Source: Panagrolaimus kolymaensis (lineage: Eukaryota; Nematoda; Chromadorea; Rhabditida; Panagrolaimidae). Taken from it: a stretch of 64,000 nt of DNA. Positions 33,301-46,900 of this stretch are shown in pieces. The notes beneath the pieces are model-generated. The model had not been told where the DNA came from. It saw nothing but the letters and a program-made list of their open reading frames with translations, and ran no database searches. The DNA is taken from contig JAJQJQ010000036.1 in assembly GCA_028622995.1 (NCBI GenBank), forward strand, positions 434,001 to 498,000. The letters run 5' to 3'. A program made the translations under genes and the position numbers. The first letter of the stretch is position 1; every line of letters begins with the position of its first letter.

Positions 33301-35690
33301 CTTTATTAATTTAAAAATTAATTTTACATCAACAAAACATGATTCAGCACTGTTAAGTGAAATTAAAAGCAAGAAATACCTTAATGGTTTCATTTTTTAA
33401 AATCCAAAATCGGTATGTAAAACATTTACTGAAAGCCTTTATTAATTTAATAAATAATTTTACATCAACAAAACACGATTCAGCACTGTTAAGTGAAATT
33501 AAAAGCAAGAAATACCTTAATGGTTTCATTTTTTAAAATCCAAAATCGGTATGTAAAACATTTACTGAAAGCCTTTATTAATTTAATAAATAATTTTACA
33601 TCAACAAAACACGATTCAGCACTGTTAAGTGAAATTAAAAGCAAGAAATACCTTAATGGTTTCATTTTTTAAAATCCAAAATCGGTATGTAAAACATTTA
33701 CTGAAAGCCTTTATTAATTTAATAAATAATTTTACATCAACAAAACACGATTCAGCACTGTTAAGTGAAATTAAAAGCAAGAAATACCTTAATGGTTTCA
33801 TTTTTTAAAATCCAAAATCGGTATGTAAAACATTTACTGAAAGCCTTTATTAATTTAATAAATAATTTTACATCAACAAAACACGATTCAGCACTGTTAA
33901 GTGAAATTAAAAGCAAGAAATACCTTAATGGTTTCATTTTTTAAAATCCAAAATCGGTATGTAAAACATTTACTGAAAGCCTTTATTAATTTAATAAATA
34001 ATTTTACATCAACAAAACACGATTCAGCACTGTTAAGTGAAATTAAAAGCAAGAAATACCTTAATGGTTTCATTTTTTAAAATCCAAAATCGGTATGTAA
34101 AACATTTACTGAAAGCCTTTATTAATTTAAAAAATAATTTTACATCAACAAAACACGATTCAGCACTGTTAAGTGAAATTAAAAGCAAGAAATACCTTAA
34201 TGGTTTCATTTTTTAAAATCCAAAATCGGTATGTAAAACATTTACTGAAAGCCTTTATTAATTTAATAAATAATTTTACATCAACAAAACACGATTCAGC
34301 ACTGTTAAGTGAAATTAAAAGCAAGAAATACCTTAATGGTTTCATTTTTTAAAATCCAAAATCGGTATGTAAAACATTTACTGAAAGCCTTTATTAATTT
34401 AAAAAATAATTTTACATCAACAAAACACGATTCAGCACTGTTAAGTGAAATTAAAAGCAAGAAATACCTTAATGGTTTCATTTTTTAAAATCCAAAATCG
34501 GTATGTAAAACATTTACTGAAAGCCTTTATTAATTTAATAAATAATTTTACATCAACAAAACACGATTCAGCACTGTTAAGTGAAATTAAAAGCAAGAAA
34601 TACCTTAATGGTTTCATTTTTTAAAATCCAAAATCGGTATGTAAAACATTTACTGAAAGCCTTTATTAATTTAAAAATTAATTTTGCATCAACAAAACAC
34701 GATTCAGCACTGTTAAGTGAAATTAAAAGCAAGAAATACCTTAATGGTTTCATTTTTTAAAATCCAAAATCGGTATGTAAAACATTTACTGAAAGCCTTT
34801 ATTAATTTAATAAATAATTTTACATCAACAAAACACGATTCAGCACTGTTAAGTGAAATTAAAAGCAAGAAATACCTTAATGGTTTCATTTTTTAAAATC
34901 CAAAATCGGTATGTAAAACATTTACTGAAAGCCTTTATTAATTTAAAAATTAATTTTACATCAACAAAACATGATTCAGCACTGTTAAGTGAAATTAAAA
35001 GCAAGAAATACCTTAATGGTTTCATTTTTTAAAATCCAAAATCGGTATGTAAAACATTTACTGAAAGCCTTTATTAATTTAATAAATAATTTTACATCAA
35101 CAAAACACGATTCAGCACTGTTAAGTGAAATTAAAAGCAAGAAATACCTTAATGGTTTCATTTTTTAAAATCCAAAATCGGTATGTAAAACATTTACTGA
35201 AAGCCTTTATTAATTTAAAAAATAATTTTACATCAACAAAACACGATTCAGCACTGTTAAGTGAAATTAAAAGCAAGAAATACCTTAATGGTTTCATTTT
35301 TTAAAATCCAAAATCGGTATGTAAAACATTTACTGAAAGCCTTTATTAATTTAATAAATAATTTTACATCAACAAAACACGATTCAGCACTGTTAAGTGA
35401 AATTAAAAGCAAGAAATACCTTAATGGTTTCATTTTTTAAAATCCAAAATCGGTATGTAAAACATTTACTGAAAGCCTTTATTAATTTAAAAATTAATTT
35501 TGCATCAACAAAACACGATTCAGCACTGTTAAGTGAAATTAAAAGCAAGAAATACCTTAATGGTTTCATTTTTTAAAATCCAAAATCGGTATGTAAAACA
35601 TTTACTGAAAGCCTTTATTAATTTAATAAATAATTTTACATCAACAAAACACGATTCAGCACTGTTAAGTGAAATTAAAAGCAAGAAATA
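24373..35690. repeat. Array zone 1: mixed ACATC monomers with higher-order repeats
   Basis: Monomers alternate between AATAAATAATTTT/CACG and AAAAATTAATTTT/CATG types, with a 137-bp AAAAAATTAATTTT/CATG marker near 25,826, 26,779, 27,732, 29,093, 30,182, 30,863 and 31,817. Spacings correspond to 7, 7, 10, 8, 5 and 7 units. After about 33,400 the AATAAAT form dominates, with two isolated GCATC copies near 34,685 and 35,501. Confidence 0.85.
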
Positions 35691-38600
35691 ACTTAATGGT
35701 TTCATTTTTTAAAATCCAAAATCGGTATGTAAAACATTTACTGAAAGCCTTTATTAATTTAAAAAATAATTTTACATCAACAAAACATGATTCAGCACTG
35801 TTAAGTGAAATTAAAAGCAAGAAATACCTTAATGGTTTCATTTTTTAAAATCCAAAATCGGTATGTAAAACATTTACTGAAAGCCTTTATTAATTTAAAA
35901 ATTAATTTTACATCAACAAAACATGATTCAGCACTGTTAAGTGAAATTAAAAGCAAGAAATACCTTAATGGTTTCATTTTTTAAAATCCAAAATCGGTAT
36001 GTAAAACATTTACTGAAAGCCTTTATTAATTTAAAAAATAATTTTACATCAACAAAACACGATTCAGCACTGTTAAGTGAAATTAAAAGCAAGAAATAAC
36101 TTAATGGTTTCATTTTTTAAAATCCAAAATCGGTATGTAAAACATTTACTGAAAGCCTTTATTAATTTAAAAAATAATTTTACATCAACAAAACACGATT
36201 CAGCACTGTTAAGTGAAATTAAAAGCAAGAAATAACTTAATGGTTTCATTTTTTAAAATCCAAAATCGGTATGTAAAACATTTACTGAAAGCCTTTATTA
36301 ATTTAAAAAATAATTTTACATCAACAAAACATGATTCAGCACTGTTAAGTGAAATTAAAAGCAAGAAATACCTTAATGGTTTCATTTTTTAAAATCCAAA
36401 ATCGGTATGTAAAACATTTACTGAAAGCCTTTATTAATTTAAAAAATAATTTTACATCAACAAAACACGATTCAGCACTGTTAAGTGAAATTAAAAGCAA
36501 GAAATACCTTAATGGTTTCATTTTTTAAAATCCAAAATCGGTATGTAAAACATTTACTGAAAGCCTTTATTAATTTAAAAAATAATTTTACATCAACAAA
36601 ACACGATTCAGCACTGTTAAGTGAAATTAAAAGCAAGAAATAACTTAATGGTTTCATTTTTTAAAATCCAAAATCGGTATGTAAAACATTTACTGAAAGC
36701 CTTTATTAATTTAAAAAATAATTTTACATCAACAAAACATGATTCAGCACTGTTAAGTGAAATTAAAAGCAAGAAATACCTTAATGGTTTCATTTTTTAA
36801 AATCCAAAATCGGTATGTAAAACATTTACTGAAAGCCTTTATTAATTTAAAAAATAATTTTACATCAACAAAACATGATTCAGCACTGTTAAGTGAAATT
36901 AAAAGCAAGAAATACCTTAATGGTTTCATTTTTTAAAATCCAAAATCGGTATGTAAAACATTTACTGAAAGCCTTTATTAATTTAAAAAATAATTTTACA
37001 TCAACAAAACACGATTCAGCACTGTTAAGTGAAATTAAAAGCAAGAAATACCTTAATGGTTTCATTTTTTAAAATCCAAAATCGGTATGTAAAACATTTA
37101 CTGAAAGCCTTTATTAATTTAATAAATAATTTTACATCAACAAAACACGATTCAGCACTGTTAAGTGAAATTAAAAGCAAGAAATAACTTAATGGTTTCA
37201 TTTTTTAAAATCCAAAATCGGTATGTAAAACATTTACTGAAAGCCTTTATTAATTTAAAAAATAATTTTACATCAACAAAACATGATTCAGCACTGTTAA
37301 GTGAAATTAAAAGCAAGAAATACCTTAATGGTTTCATTTTTTAAAATCCAAAATCGGTATGTAAAACATTTACTGAAAGCCTTTATTAATTTAAAAAATA
37401 ATTTTACATCAACAAAACATGATTCAGCACTGTTAAGTGAAATTAAAAGCAAGAAATACCTTAATGGTTTCATTTTTTAAAATCCAAAATCGGTATGTAA
37501 AACATTTACTGAAAGCCTTTATTAATTTAAAAATTAATTTTACATCAACAAAACATGATTCAGCACTGTTAAGTGAAATTAAAAGCAAGAAATACCTTAA
37601 TGGTTTCATTTTTTAAAATCCAAAATCGGTATGTAAAACATTTACTGAAAGCCTTTATTAATTTAAAAAATAATTTTACATCAACAAAACACGATTCAGC
37701 ACTGTTAAGTGAAATTAAAAGCAAGAAATACCTTAATGGTTTCATTTTTTAAAATCCAAAATCGGTATGTAAAACATTTACTGAAAGCCTTTATTAATTT
37801 AAAAAATAATTTTACATCAACAAAACACGATTCAGCACTGTTAAGTGAAATTAAAAGCAAGAAATAACTTAATGGTTTCATTTTTTAAAATCCAAAATCG
37901 GTATGTAAAACATTTACTGAAAGCCTTTATTAATTTAAAAAATAATTTTACATCAACAAAACATGATTCAGCACTGTTAAGTGAAATTAAAAGCAAGAAA
38001 TACCTTAATGGTTTCATTTTTTAAAATCCAAAATCGGTATGTAAAACATTTACTGAAAGCCTTTATTAATTTAAAAATTAATTTTACATCAACAAAACAT
38101 GATTCAGCACTGTTAAGTGAAATTAAAAGCAAGAAATACCTTAATGGTTTCATTTTTTAAAATCCAAAATCGGTATGTAAAACATTTACTGAAAGCCTTT
38201 ATTAATTTAATAAATAATTTTACATCAACAAAACACGATTCAGCACTGTTAAGTGAAATTAAAAGCAAGAAATACCTTAATGGTTTCATTTTTTAAAATC
38301 CAAAATCGGTATGTAAAACATTTACTGAAAGCCTTTATTAATTTAAAAATTAATTTTACATCAACAAAACATGATTCAGCACTGTTAAGTGAAATTAAAA
38401 GCAAGAAATACCTTAATGGTTTCATTTTTTAAAATCCAAAATCGGTATGTAAAACATTTACTGAAAGCCTTTATTAATTTAAAAAATAATTTTACATCAA
38501 CAAAACACGATTCAGCACTGTTAAGTGAAATTAAAAGCAAGAAATAACTTAATGGTTTCATTTTTTAAAATCCAAAATCGGTATGTAAAACATTTACTGA

Positions 38601-40920
38601 AAGCCTTTATTAATTTAAAAAATAATTTTACATCAACAAAACACGATTCAGCACTGTTAAGTGAAATTAAAAGCAAGAAATAACTTAATGGTTTCATTTT
38701 TTAAAATCCAAAATCGGTATGTAAAACATTTACTGAAAGCCTTTATTAATTTAAAAAATAATTTTACATCAACAAAACACGATTCAGCACTGTTAAGTGA
38801 AATTAAAAGCAAGAAATAACTTAATGGTTTCATTTTTTAAAATCCAAAATCGGTATGTAAAACATTTACTGAAAGCCTTTATTAATTTAAAAAATAATTT
38901 TACATCAACAAAACACGATTCAGCACTGTTAAGTGAAATTAAAAGCAAGAAATAACTTAATGGTTTCATTTTTTAAAATCCAAAATCGGTATGTAAAACA
39001 TTTACTGAAAGCCTTTATTAATTTAAAAAATAATTTTACATCAACAAAACATGATTCAGCACTGTTAAGTGAAATTAAAAGCAAGAAATAACTTAATGGT
39101 TTCATTTTTTAAAATCCAAAATCGGTATGTAAAACATTTACTGAAAGCCTTTATTAATTTAAAAAATAATTTTACATCAACAAAACACGATTCAGCACTG
39201 TTAAGTGAAATTAAAAGCAAGAAATAACTTAATGGTTTCATTTTTTAAAATCCAAAATCGGTATGTAAAACATTTACTGAAAGCCTTTATTAATTTAAAA
39301 AATAATTTTACATCAACAAAACATGATTCAGCACTGTTAAGTGAAATTAAAAGCAAGAAATAACTTAATGGTTTCATTTTTTAAAATCCAAAATCGGTAT
39401 GTAAAACATTTACTGAAAGCCTTTATTAATTTAAAAAATAATTTTACATCAACAAAACACGATTCAGCACTGTTAAGTGAAATTAAAAGCAAGAAATAAC
39501 TTAATGGTTTCATTTTTTAAAATCCAAAATCGGTATGTAAAACATTTACTGAAAGCCTTTATTAATTTAAAAAATAATTTTACATCAACAAAACACGATT
39601 CAGCACTGTTAAGTGAAATTAAAAGCAAGAAATAACTTAATGGTTTCATTTTTTAAAATCCAAAATCGGTATGTAAAACATTTACTGAAAGCCTTTATTA
39701 ATTTAAAAAATAATTTTACATCAACAAAACATGATTCAGCACTGTTAAGTGAAATTAAAAGCAAGAAATAACTTAATGGTTTCATTTTTTAAAATCCAAA
39801 ATCGGTATGTAAAACATTTACTGAAAGCCTTTATTAATTTAAAAAATAATTTTACATCAACAAAACACGATTCAGCACTGTTAAGTGAAATTAAAAGCAA
39901 GAAATAACTTAATGGTTTCATTTTTTAAAATCCAAAATCGGTATGTAAAACATTTACTGAAAGCCTTTATTAATTTAAAAAATAATTTTACATCAACAAA
40001 ACATGATTCAGCACTGTTAAGTGAAATTAAAAGCAAGAAATAACTTAATGGTTTCATTTTTTAAAATCCAAAATCGGTATGTAAAACATTTACTGAAAGC
40101 CTTTATTAATTTAAAAAATAATTTTACATCAACAAAACACGATTCAGCACTGTTAAGTGAAATTAAAAGCAAGAAATAACTTAATGGTTTCATTTTTTAA
40201 AATCCAAAATCGGTATGTAAAACATTTACTGAAAGCCTTTATTAATTTAAAAAATAATTTTACATCAACAAAACACGATTCAGCACTGTTAAGTGAAATT
40301 AAAAGCAAGAAATAACTTAATGGTTTCATTTTTTAAAATCCAAAATCGGTATGTAAAACATTTACTGAAAGCCTTTATTAATTTAAAAAATAATTTTACA
40401 TCAACAAAACACGATTCAGCACTGTTAAGTGAAATTAAAAGCAAGAAATAACTTAATGGTTTCATTTTTTAAAATCCAAAATCGGTATGTAAAACATTTA
40501 CTGAAAGCCTTTATTAATTTAAAAAATAATTTTACATCAACAAAACATGATTCAGCACTGTTAAGTGAAATTAAAAGCAAGAAATAACTTAATGGTTTCA
40601 TTTTTTAAAATCCAAAATCGGTATGTAAAACATTTACAGAAAGCCTTTATTAATTTAAAAATTAATTTTGCATCAACAAAACATGATTCAGCACTGTTAA
40701 GTGAAATTAAAAGCAAGAAATAACTTAATGGTTTCATTTTTTAAAATCCAAAATCGGTATGTAAAACATTTACTGAAAGCCTTTATTAATTTAAAAAATA
40801 ATTTTACATCAACAAAACATGATTCAGCACTGTTAAGTGAAATTAAAAGCAAGAAATAACTTAATGGTTTCATTTTTTAAAATCCAAAATCGGTATGTAA
40901 AACATTTACTGAAAGCCTTT
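35690..40920. repeat. Array zone 2: AAAAAATAATTTT monomers
   Basis: Dominated by the AAAAAATAATTTT/ACATC form, most with AACTTAATGG in the second half, and both CACG and CATG. Very uniform from about 38,500 to 40,600. Confidence 0.82.
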
Positions 40921-43900
40921 ATTAATTTAAAAATTAATTTTGCATCAACAAAACACGATTCAGCACTGTTAAGTGAAATTAAAAGCAAGAAATAACTTAA
41001 TGGTTTCATTTTTTAAAATCCAAAATCGGTATGTAAAACATTTACTAAAAGCCTTTATTAATTTAAAAATTAATTTTGCATCAACAAAACACGATTCAGC
41101 ACTGTTAAGTGAAATTAAAAGCAAGAAATACCTTAATGGTTTCATTTTTTAAAATCCAAAATCGGTATGTAAAACATTTACTGAAAGCCTTTATTAATTT
41201 AAAAATTAATTTTGCATCAACAAAACACGATTCAGCACTGTTAAGTGAAATTAAAAGCAAGAAATACCTTAATGGTTTCATTTTTTAAAATCCAAAATCG
41301 GTATGTAAAACATTTACTGAAAGCCTTTATTAATTTAAAAATTAATTTTGCATCAACAAAACACGATTCAGCACTGTTAAGTGAAATTAAAAGCAAGAAA
41401 TAACTTAATGGTTTCATTTTATAAAATCCAAAATCGGTATGTAAAACATTTACTGAAAGCCTTTATTAATTTAAAAAATAATTTTACATCAACAAAACAC
41501 GATTCAGCACTGTTAAGTGAAATTAAAAGCAAGAAATACCTTAATGGTTTCATTTTTTAAAATCCAAAATCGGTATGTAAAACATTTACTGAAAGCCTTT
41601 ATTAATTTAAAAATTAATTTTGCATCAACAAAACACGATTCAGCACTGTTAAGTGAAATTAAAAGCAAGAAATACCTTAATGGTTTCATTTTTTAAAATC
41701 CAAAATCGGTATGTAAAACATTTACTGAAAGCCTTTATTAATTTAAAAATTAATTTTGCATCAACAAAACACGATTCAGCACTGTTAAGTGAAATTAAAA
41801 GCAAGAAATACATTAATTGTTTCATTTTTTAAAATCCAAAATCGGTATGTAAAACATTTACTGAAAGCCTTTATTAATTTAAAAATTAATTTTGCATCAA
41901 CAAAACACGATTCAGCACTGTTAAGTGAAATTAAAAGCAAGAAATACCTTAATGGTTTCATTTTTTAAAATCCAAAATCGGTATGTAAAACATTTACTGA
42001 AAGCCTTTATTAATTTAAAAATTAATTTTACATCAACAAAACACGATTCAGCACTGTTAAGTGAAATTAAAAGCAAGAAATACCTTAATGGTTTCATTTT
42101 TTAAAATCCAAAATCGGTATGTAAAACATTTACTGAAAGCCTTTATTAATTTAAAAATTAATTTTACATCAACAAAACACGATTCAGCACTGTTAAGTGA
42201 AATTAAAAGCAAGAAATACCTTAATGGTTTCATTTTTTAAAATCCAAAATCGGTATGTAAAACATTTACTGAAAGCCTTAATTAATTTAAAAATTAATTT
42301 TGCATCAACAAAACACGATTCAGCACTGTTAAGTGAAATTAAAAGCAAGAAATACCATAATGGTTTCATTTTTTAAAATCCAAAATCGGTATGTAAAACA
42401 TTTACTGAAAGCCTTTATTAATTTAAAAATTAATTTTGCATCAACAAAACACGATTCAGCACTGTTAAGTGAAATTAAAAGCAAGAAATACCTTAATGGT
42501 TTCATTTTATAAAATCCAAAATCGGTATGTAAAACATTTACTGAAAGCCTTTATTAATTTAAAAATTAATTTTGCATCAACAAAACACGATTCAGCACTG
42601 TTAAGTGAAATTAAAAGCAAGAAATAACTTAATGGTTTCATTTTATAAAATCCAAAATCGGTATGTAAAACATTTACTGAAAGCCTTTATTAATTTAAAA
42701 AATAATTTTACATCAACAAAACACGATTCAGCACTGTTAAGTGAAATTAAAAGCAAGAAATACCTTAATGGTTTCATTTTTTAAAATCCAAAATCGGTAT
42801 GTAAAACATTTACTGAAAGCCTTTATTAATTTAAAAATTAATTTTGCATCAACAAAACACGATTCAGCACTGTTAAGTGAAATTAAAAGCAAGAAATACC
42901 TTAATGGTTTCATTTTTTAAAATCCAAAATCGGTATGTAAAACATTTACTGAAAGCCTTTATTAATTTAAAAATTAATTTTGCATCAACAAAACACGATT
43001 CAGCACTGTTAAGTGAAATTAAAAGCAAGAAATACCTTAATGGTTTCATTTTTTAAAATCCAAAATCGGTATGTAAAACATTTACTGAAAGCCTTTATTA
43101 ATTTAAAAATTAATTTTGCATCAACAAAACACGATTCAGCACTGTTAAGTGAAATTAAAAGCAAGAAATAACTTAATGGTTTCATTTTATAAAATCCAAA
43201 ATCGGTATGTAAAACATTTACTGAAAGCCTTTATTAATTTAAAAAATAATTTTACATCAACAAAACACGATTCAGCACTGTTAAGTGAAATTAAAAGCAA
43301 GAAATACCTTAATGGTTTCATTTTTTAAAATCCAAAATCGGTATGTAAAACATTTACTGAAAGCCTTTATTAATTTAAAAATTAATTTTGCATCAACAAA
43401 ACACGATTCAGCACTGTTAAGTGAAATTAAAAGCAAGAAATACCTTAATGGTTTCATTTTTTAAAATCCAAAATCGGTATGTAAAACATTTACTGAAAGC
43501 CTTTATTAATTTAAAAATTAATTTTGCATCAACAAAACACGATTCAGCACTGTTAAGTGAAATTAAAAGCAAGAAATACCTTAATGGTTTCATTTTTTAA
43601 AATCCAAAATCGGTATGTAAAACATTTACTGAAAGCCTTTATTAATTTAAAAATTAATTTTGCATCAACAAAACACGATTCAGCACTGTTAAGTGAAATT
43701 AAAAGCAAGAAATACCTTAATGGTTTCATTTTTTAAAATCCAAAATCGGTATGTAAAACATTTACTGAAAGCCTTTATTAATTTAAAAATTAATTTTGCA
43801 TCAACAAAACACGATTCAGCACTGTTAAGTGAAATTAAAAGCAAGAAATAACTTAATGGTTTCATTTTATAAAATCCAAAATCGGTATGTAAAACATTTA

Positions 43901-46900
43901 CTGAAAGCCTTTATTAATTTAAAAAATAATTTTACATCAACAAAACACGATTCAGCACTGTTAAGTGAAATTAAAAGCAAGAAATACCTTAATGGTTTCA
44001 TTTTTTAAAATCCAAAATCGGTATGTAAAACATTTACTGAAAGCCTTTATTAATTTAAAAATTAATTTTGCATCAACAAAACACGATTCAGCACTGTTAA
44101 GTGAAATTAAAAGCAAGAAATACCTTAATGGTTTCATTTTTTAAAATCCAAAATCGGTATGTAAAACATTTACTGAAAGCCTTTATTAATTTAAAAATTA
44201 ATTTTGCATCAACAAAACACGATTCAGCACTGTTAAGTGAAATTAAAAGCAAGAAATACCTTAATGGTTTCATTTTTTAAAATCCAAAATCGGTATGTAA
44301 AACATTTACTGAAAGCCTTTATTAATTTAAAAATTAATTTTGCATCAACAAAACACGATTCAGCACTGTTAAGTGAAATTAAAAGCAAGAAATACCTTAA
44401 TGGTTTCATTTTTTAAAATCCAAAATCGGTATGTAAAACATTTACTGAAAGCCTTTATTAATTTAAAAATTAATTTTACATCAACAAAACACGATTCAGC
44501 ACTGTTAAGTGAAATTAAAAGCAAGAAATACCTTAATGGTTTCATTTTTTAAAATCCAAAATCGGTATGTAAAACATTTACTGAAAGCCTTTATTAATTT
44601 AAAAATTAATTTTGCATCAACAAAACACGATTCAGCACTGTTAAGTGAAATTAAAAGCAAGAAATACCATAATGGTTTCATTTTTTAAAATCCAAAATCG
44701 GTATGTAAAACATTTACTGAAAGCCTTTATTAATTTAAAAATTAATTTTGCATCAACAAAACACGATTCAGCACTGTTAAGTGAAATTAAAAGCAAGAAA
44801 TACCTTAATGGTTTCATTTTTTAAAATCCAAAATCGGTATGTAAAACATTTACTGAAAGCCTTTATTAATTTAAAAATTAATTTTGCATCAACAAAACAC
44901 GATTCAGCACTGTTAAGTGAAATTAAAAGCAAGAAATACCTTAATGGTTTCATTTTTTAAAATCCAAAATCGGTATGTAAAACATTTACTGAAAGCCTTT
45001 ATTAATTTAAAAATTAATTTTGCATCAACAAAACACGATTCAGCACTGTTAAGTGAAATTAAAAGCAAGAAATAACTTAATGGTTTCATTTTATAAAATC
45101 CAAAATCGGTATGTAAAACATTTACTGAAAGCCTTTATTAATTTAAAAATTAATTTTGCATCAACAAAACACGATTCAGCACTGTTAAGTGAAATTAAAA
45201 GCAAGAAATAACTTAATGGTTTCATTTTATAAAATCCAAAATCGGTATGTAAAACATTTACTGAAAGCCTTTATTAATTTAAAAATTAATTTTGCATCAA
45301 CAAAACACGATTCAGCACTGTTAAGTGAAATTAAAAGCAAGAAATAACTTAATGGTTTCATTTTATAAAATCCAAAATCGGTATGTAAAACATTTACTGA
45401 AAGCCTTTATTAATTTAAAAAATAATTTTACATCAACAAAACACGATTCAGCACTGTTAAGTGAAATTAAAAGCAAGAAATACCTTAATGGTTTCATTTT
45501 TTAAAATCCAAAATCGGTATGTAAAACATTTACTGAAAGCCTTTATTAATTTAAAAATTAATTTTGCATCAACAAAACACGATTCAGCACTGTTAAGTGA
45601 AATTAAAAGCAAGAAATACCTTAATGGTTTCATTTTTTAAAATCCAAAATCGGTATGTAAAACATTTACTGAAAGCCTTTATTAATTTAAAAATTAATTT
45701 TGCATCAACAAAACACGATTCAGCACTGTTAAGTGAAATTAAAAGCAAGAAATACCTTAATGGTTTCATTTTTTAAAATCCAAAATCGGTATGTAAAACA
45801 TTTACTGAAAGCCTTTATTAATTTAAAAATTAATTTTGCATCAACAAAACACGATTCAGCACTGTTAAGTGAAATTAAAAGCAAGAAATAACTTAATGGT
45901 TTCATTTTATAAAATCCAAAATCGGTATGTAAAACATTTACTGAAAGCCTTTATTAATTTAAAAAATAATTTTACATCAACAAAACACGATTCAGCACTG
46001 TTAAGTGAAATTAAAAGCAAGAAATACCTTAATGGTTTCATTTTTTAAAATCCAAAATCGGTATGTAAAACATTTACTGAAAGCCTTTATTAATTTAAAA
46101 ATTAATTTTGCATCAACAAAACACGATTCAGCACTGTTAAGTGAAATTAAAAGCAAGAAATACCTTAATGGTTTCATTTTTTAAAATCCAAAATCGGTAT
46201 GTAAAACATTTACTGAAAGCCTTTATTAATTTAAAAATTAATTTTGCATCAACAAAACACGATTCAGCACTGTTAAGTGAAATTAAAAGCAAGAAATACC
46301 TTAATGGTTTCATTTTTTAAAATCCAAAATCGGTATGTAAAACATTTACTGAAAGCCTTTATTAATTTAAAAATTAATTTTGCATCAACAAAACACGATT
46401 CAGCACTGTTAAGTGAAATTAAAAGCAAGAAATACCTTAATGGTTTCATTTTTTAAAATCCAAAATCGGTATGTAAAACATTTACTGAAAGCCTTTATTA
46501 ATTTAAAAATTAATTTTACATCAACAAAACACGATTCAGCACTGTTAAGTGAAATTAAAAGCAAGAAATACCTTAATGGTTTCATTTTTTAAAATCCAAA
46601 ATCGGTATGTAAAACATTTACTGAAAGCCTTTATTAATTTAAAAATTAATTTTGCATCAACAAAACACGATTCAGCACTGTTAAGTGAAATTAAAAGCAA
46701 GAAATACCATAATGGTTTCATTTTTTAAAATCCAAAATCGGTATGTAAAACATTTACTGAAAGCCTTTATTAATTTAAAAATTAATTTTGCATCAACAAA
46801 ACACGATTCAGCACTGTTAAGTGAAATTAAAAGCAAGAAATACCTTAATGGTTTCATTTTTTAAAATCCAAAATCGGTATGTAAAACATTTACTGAAAGC

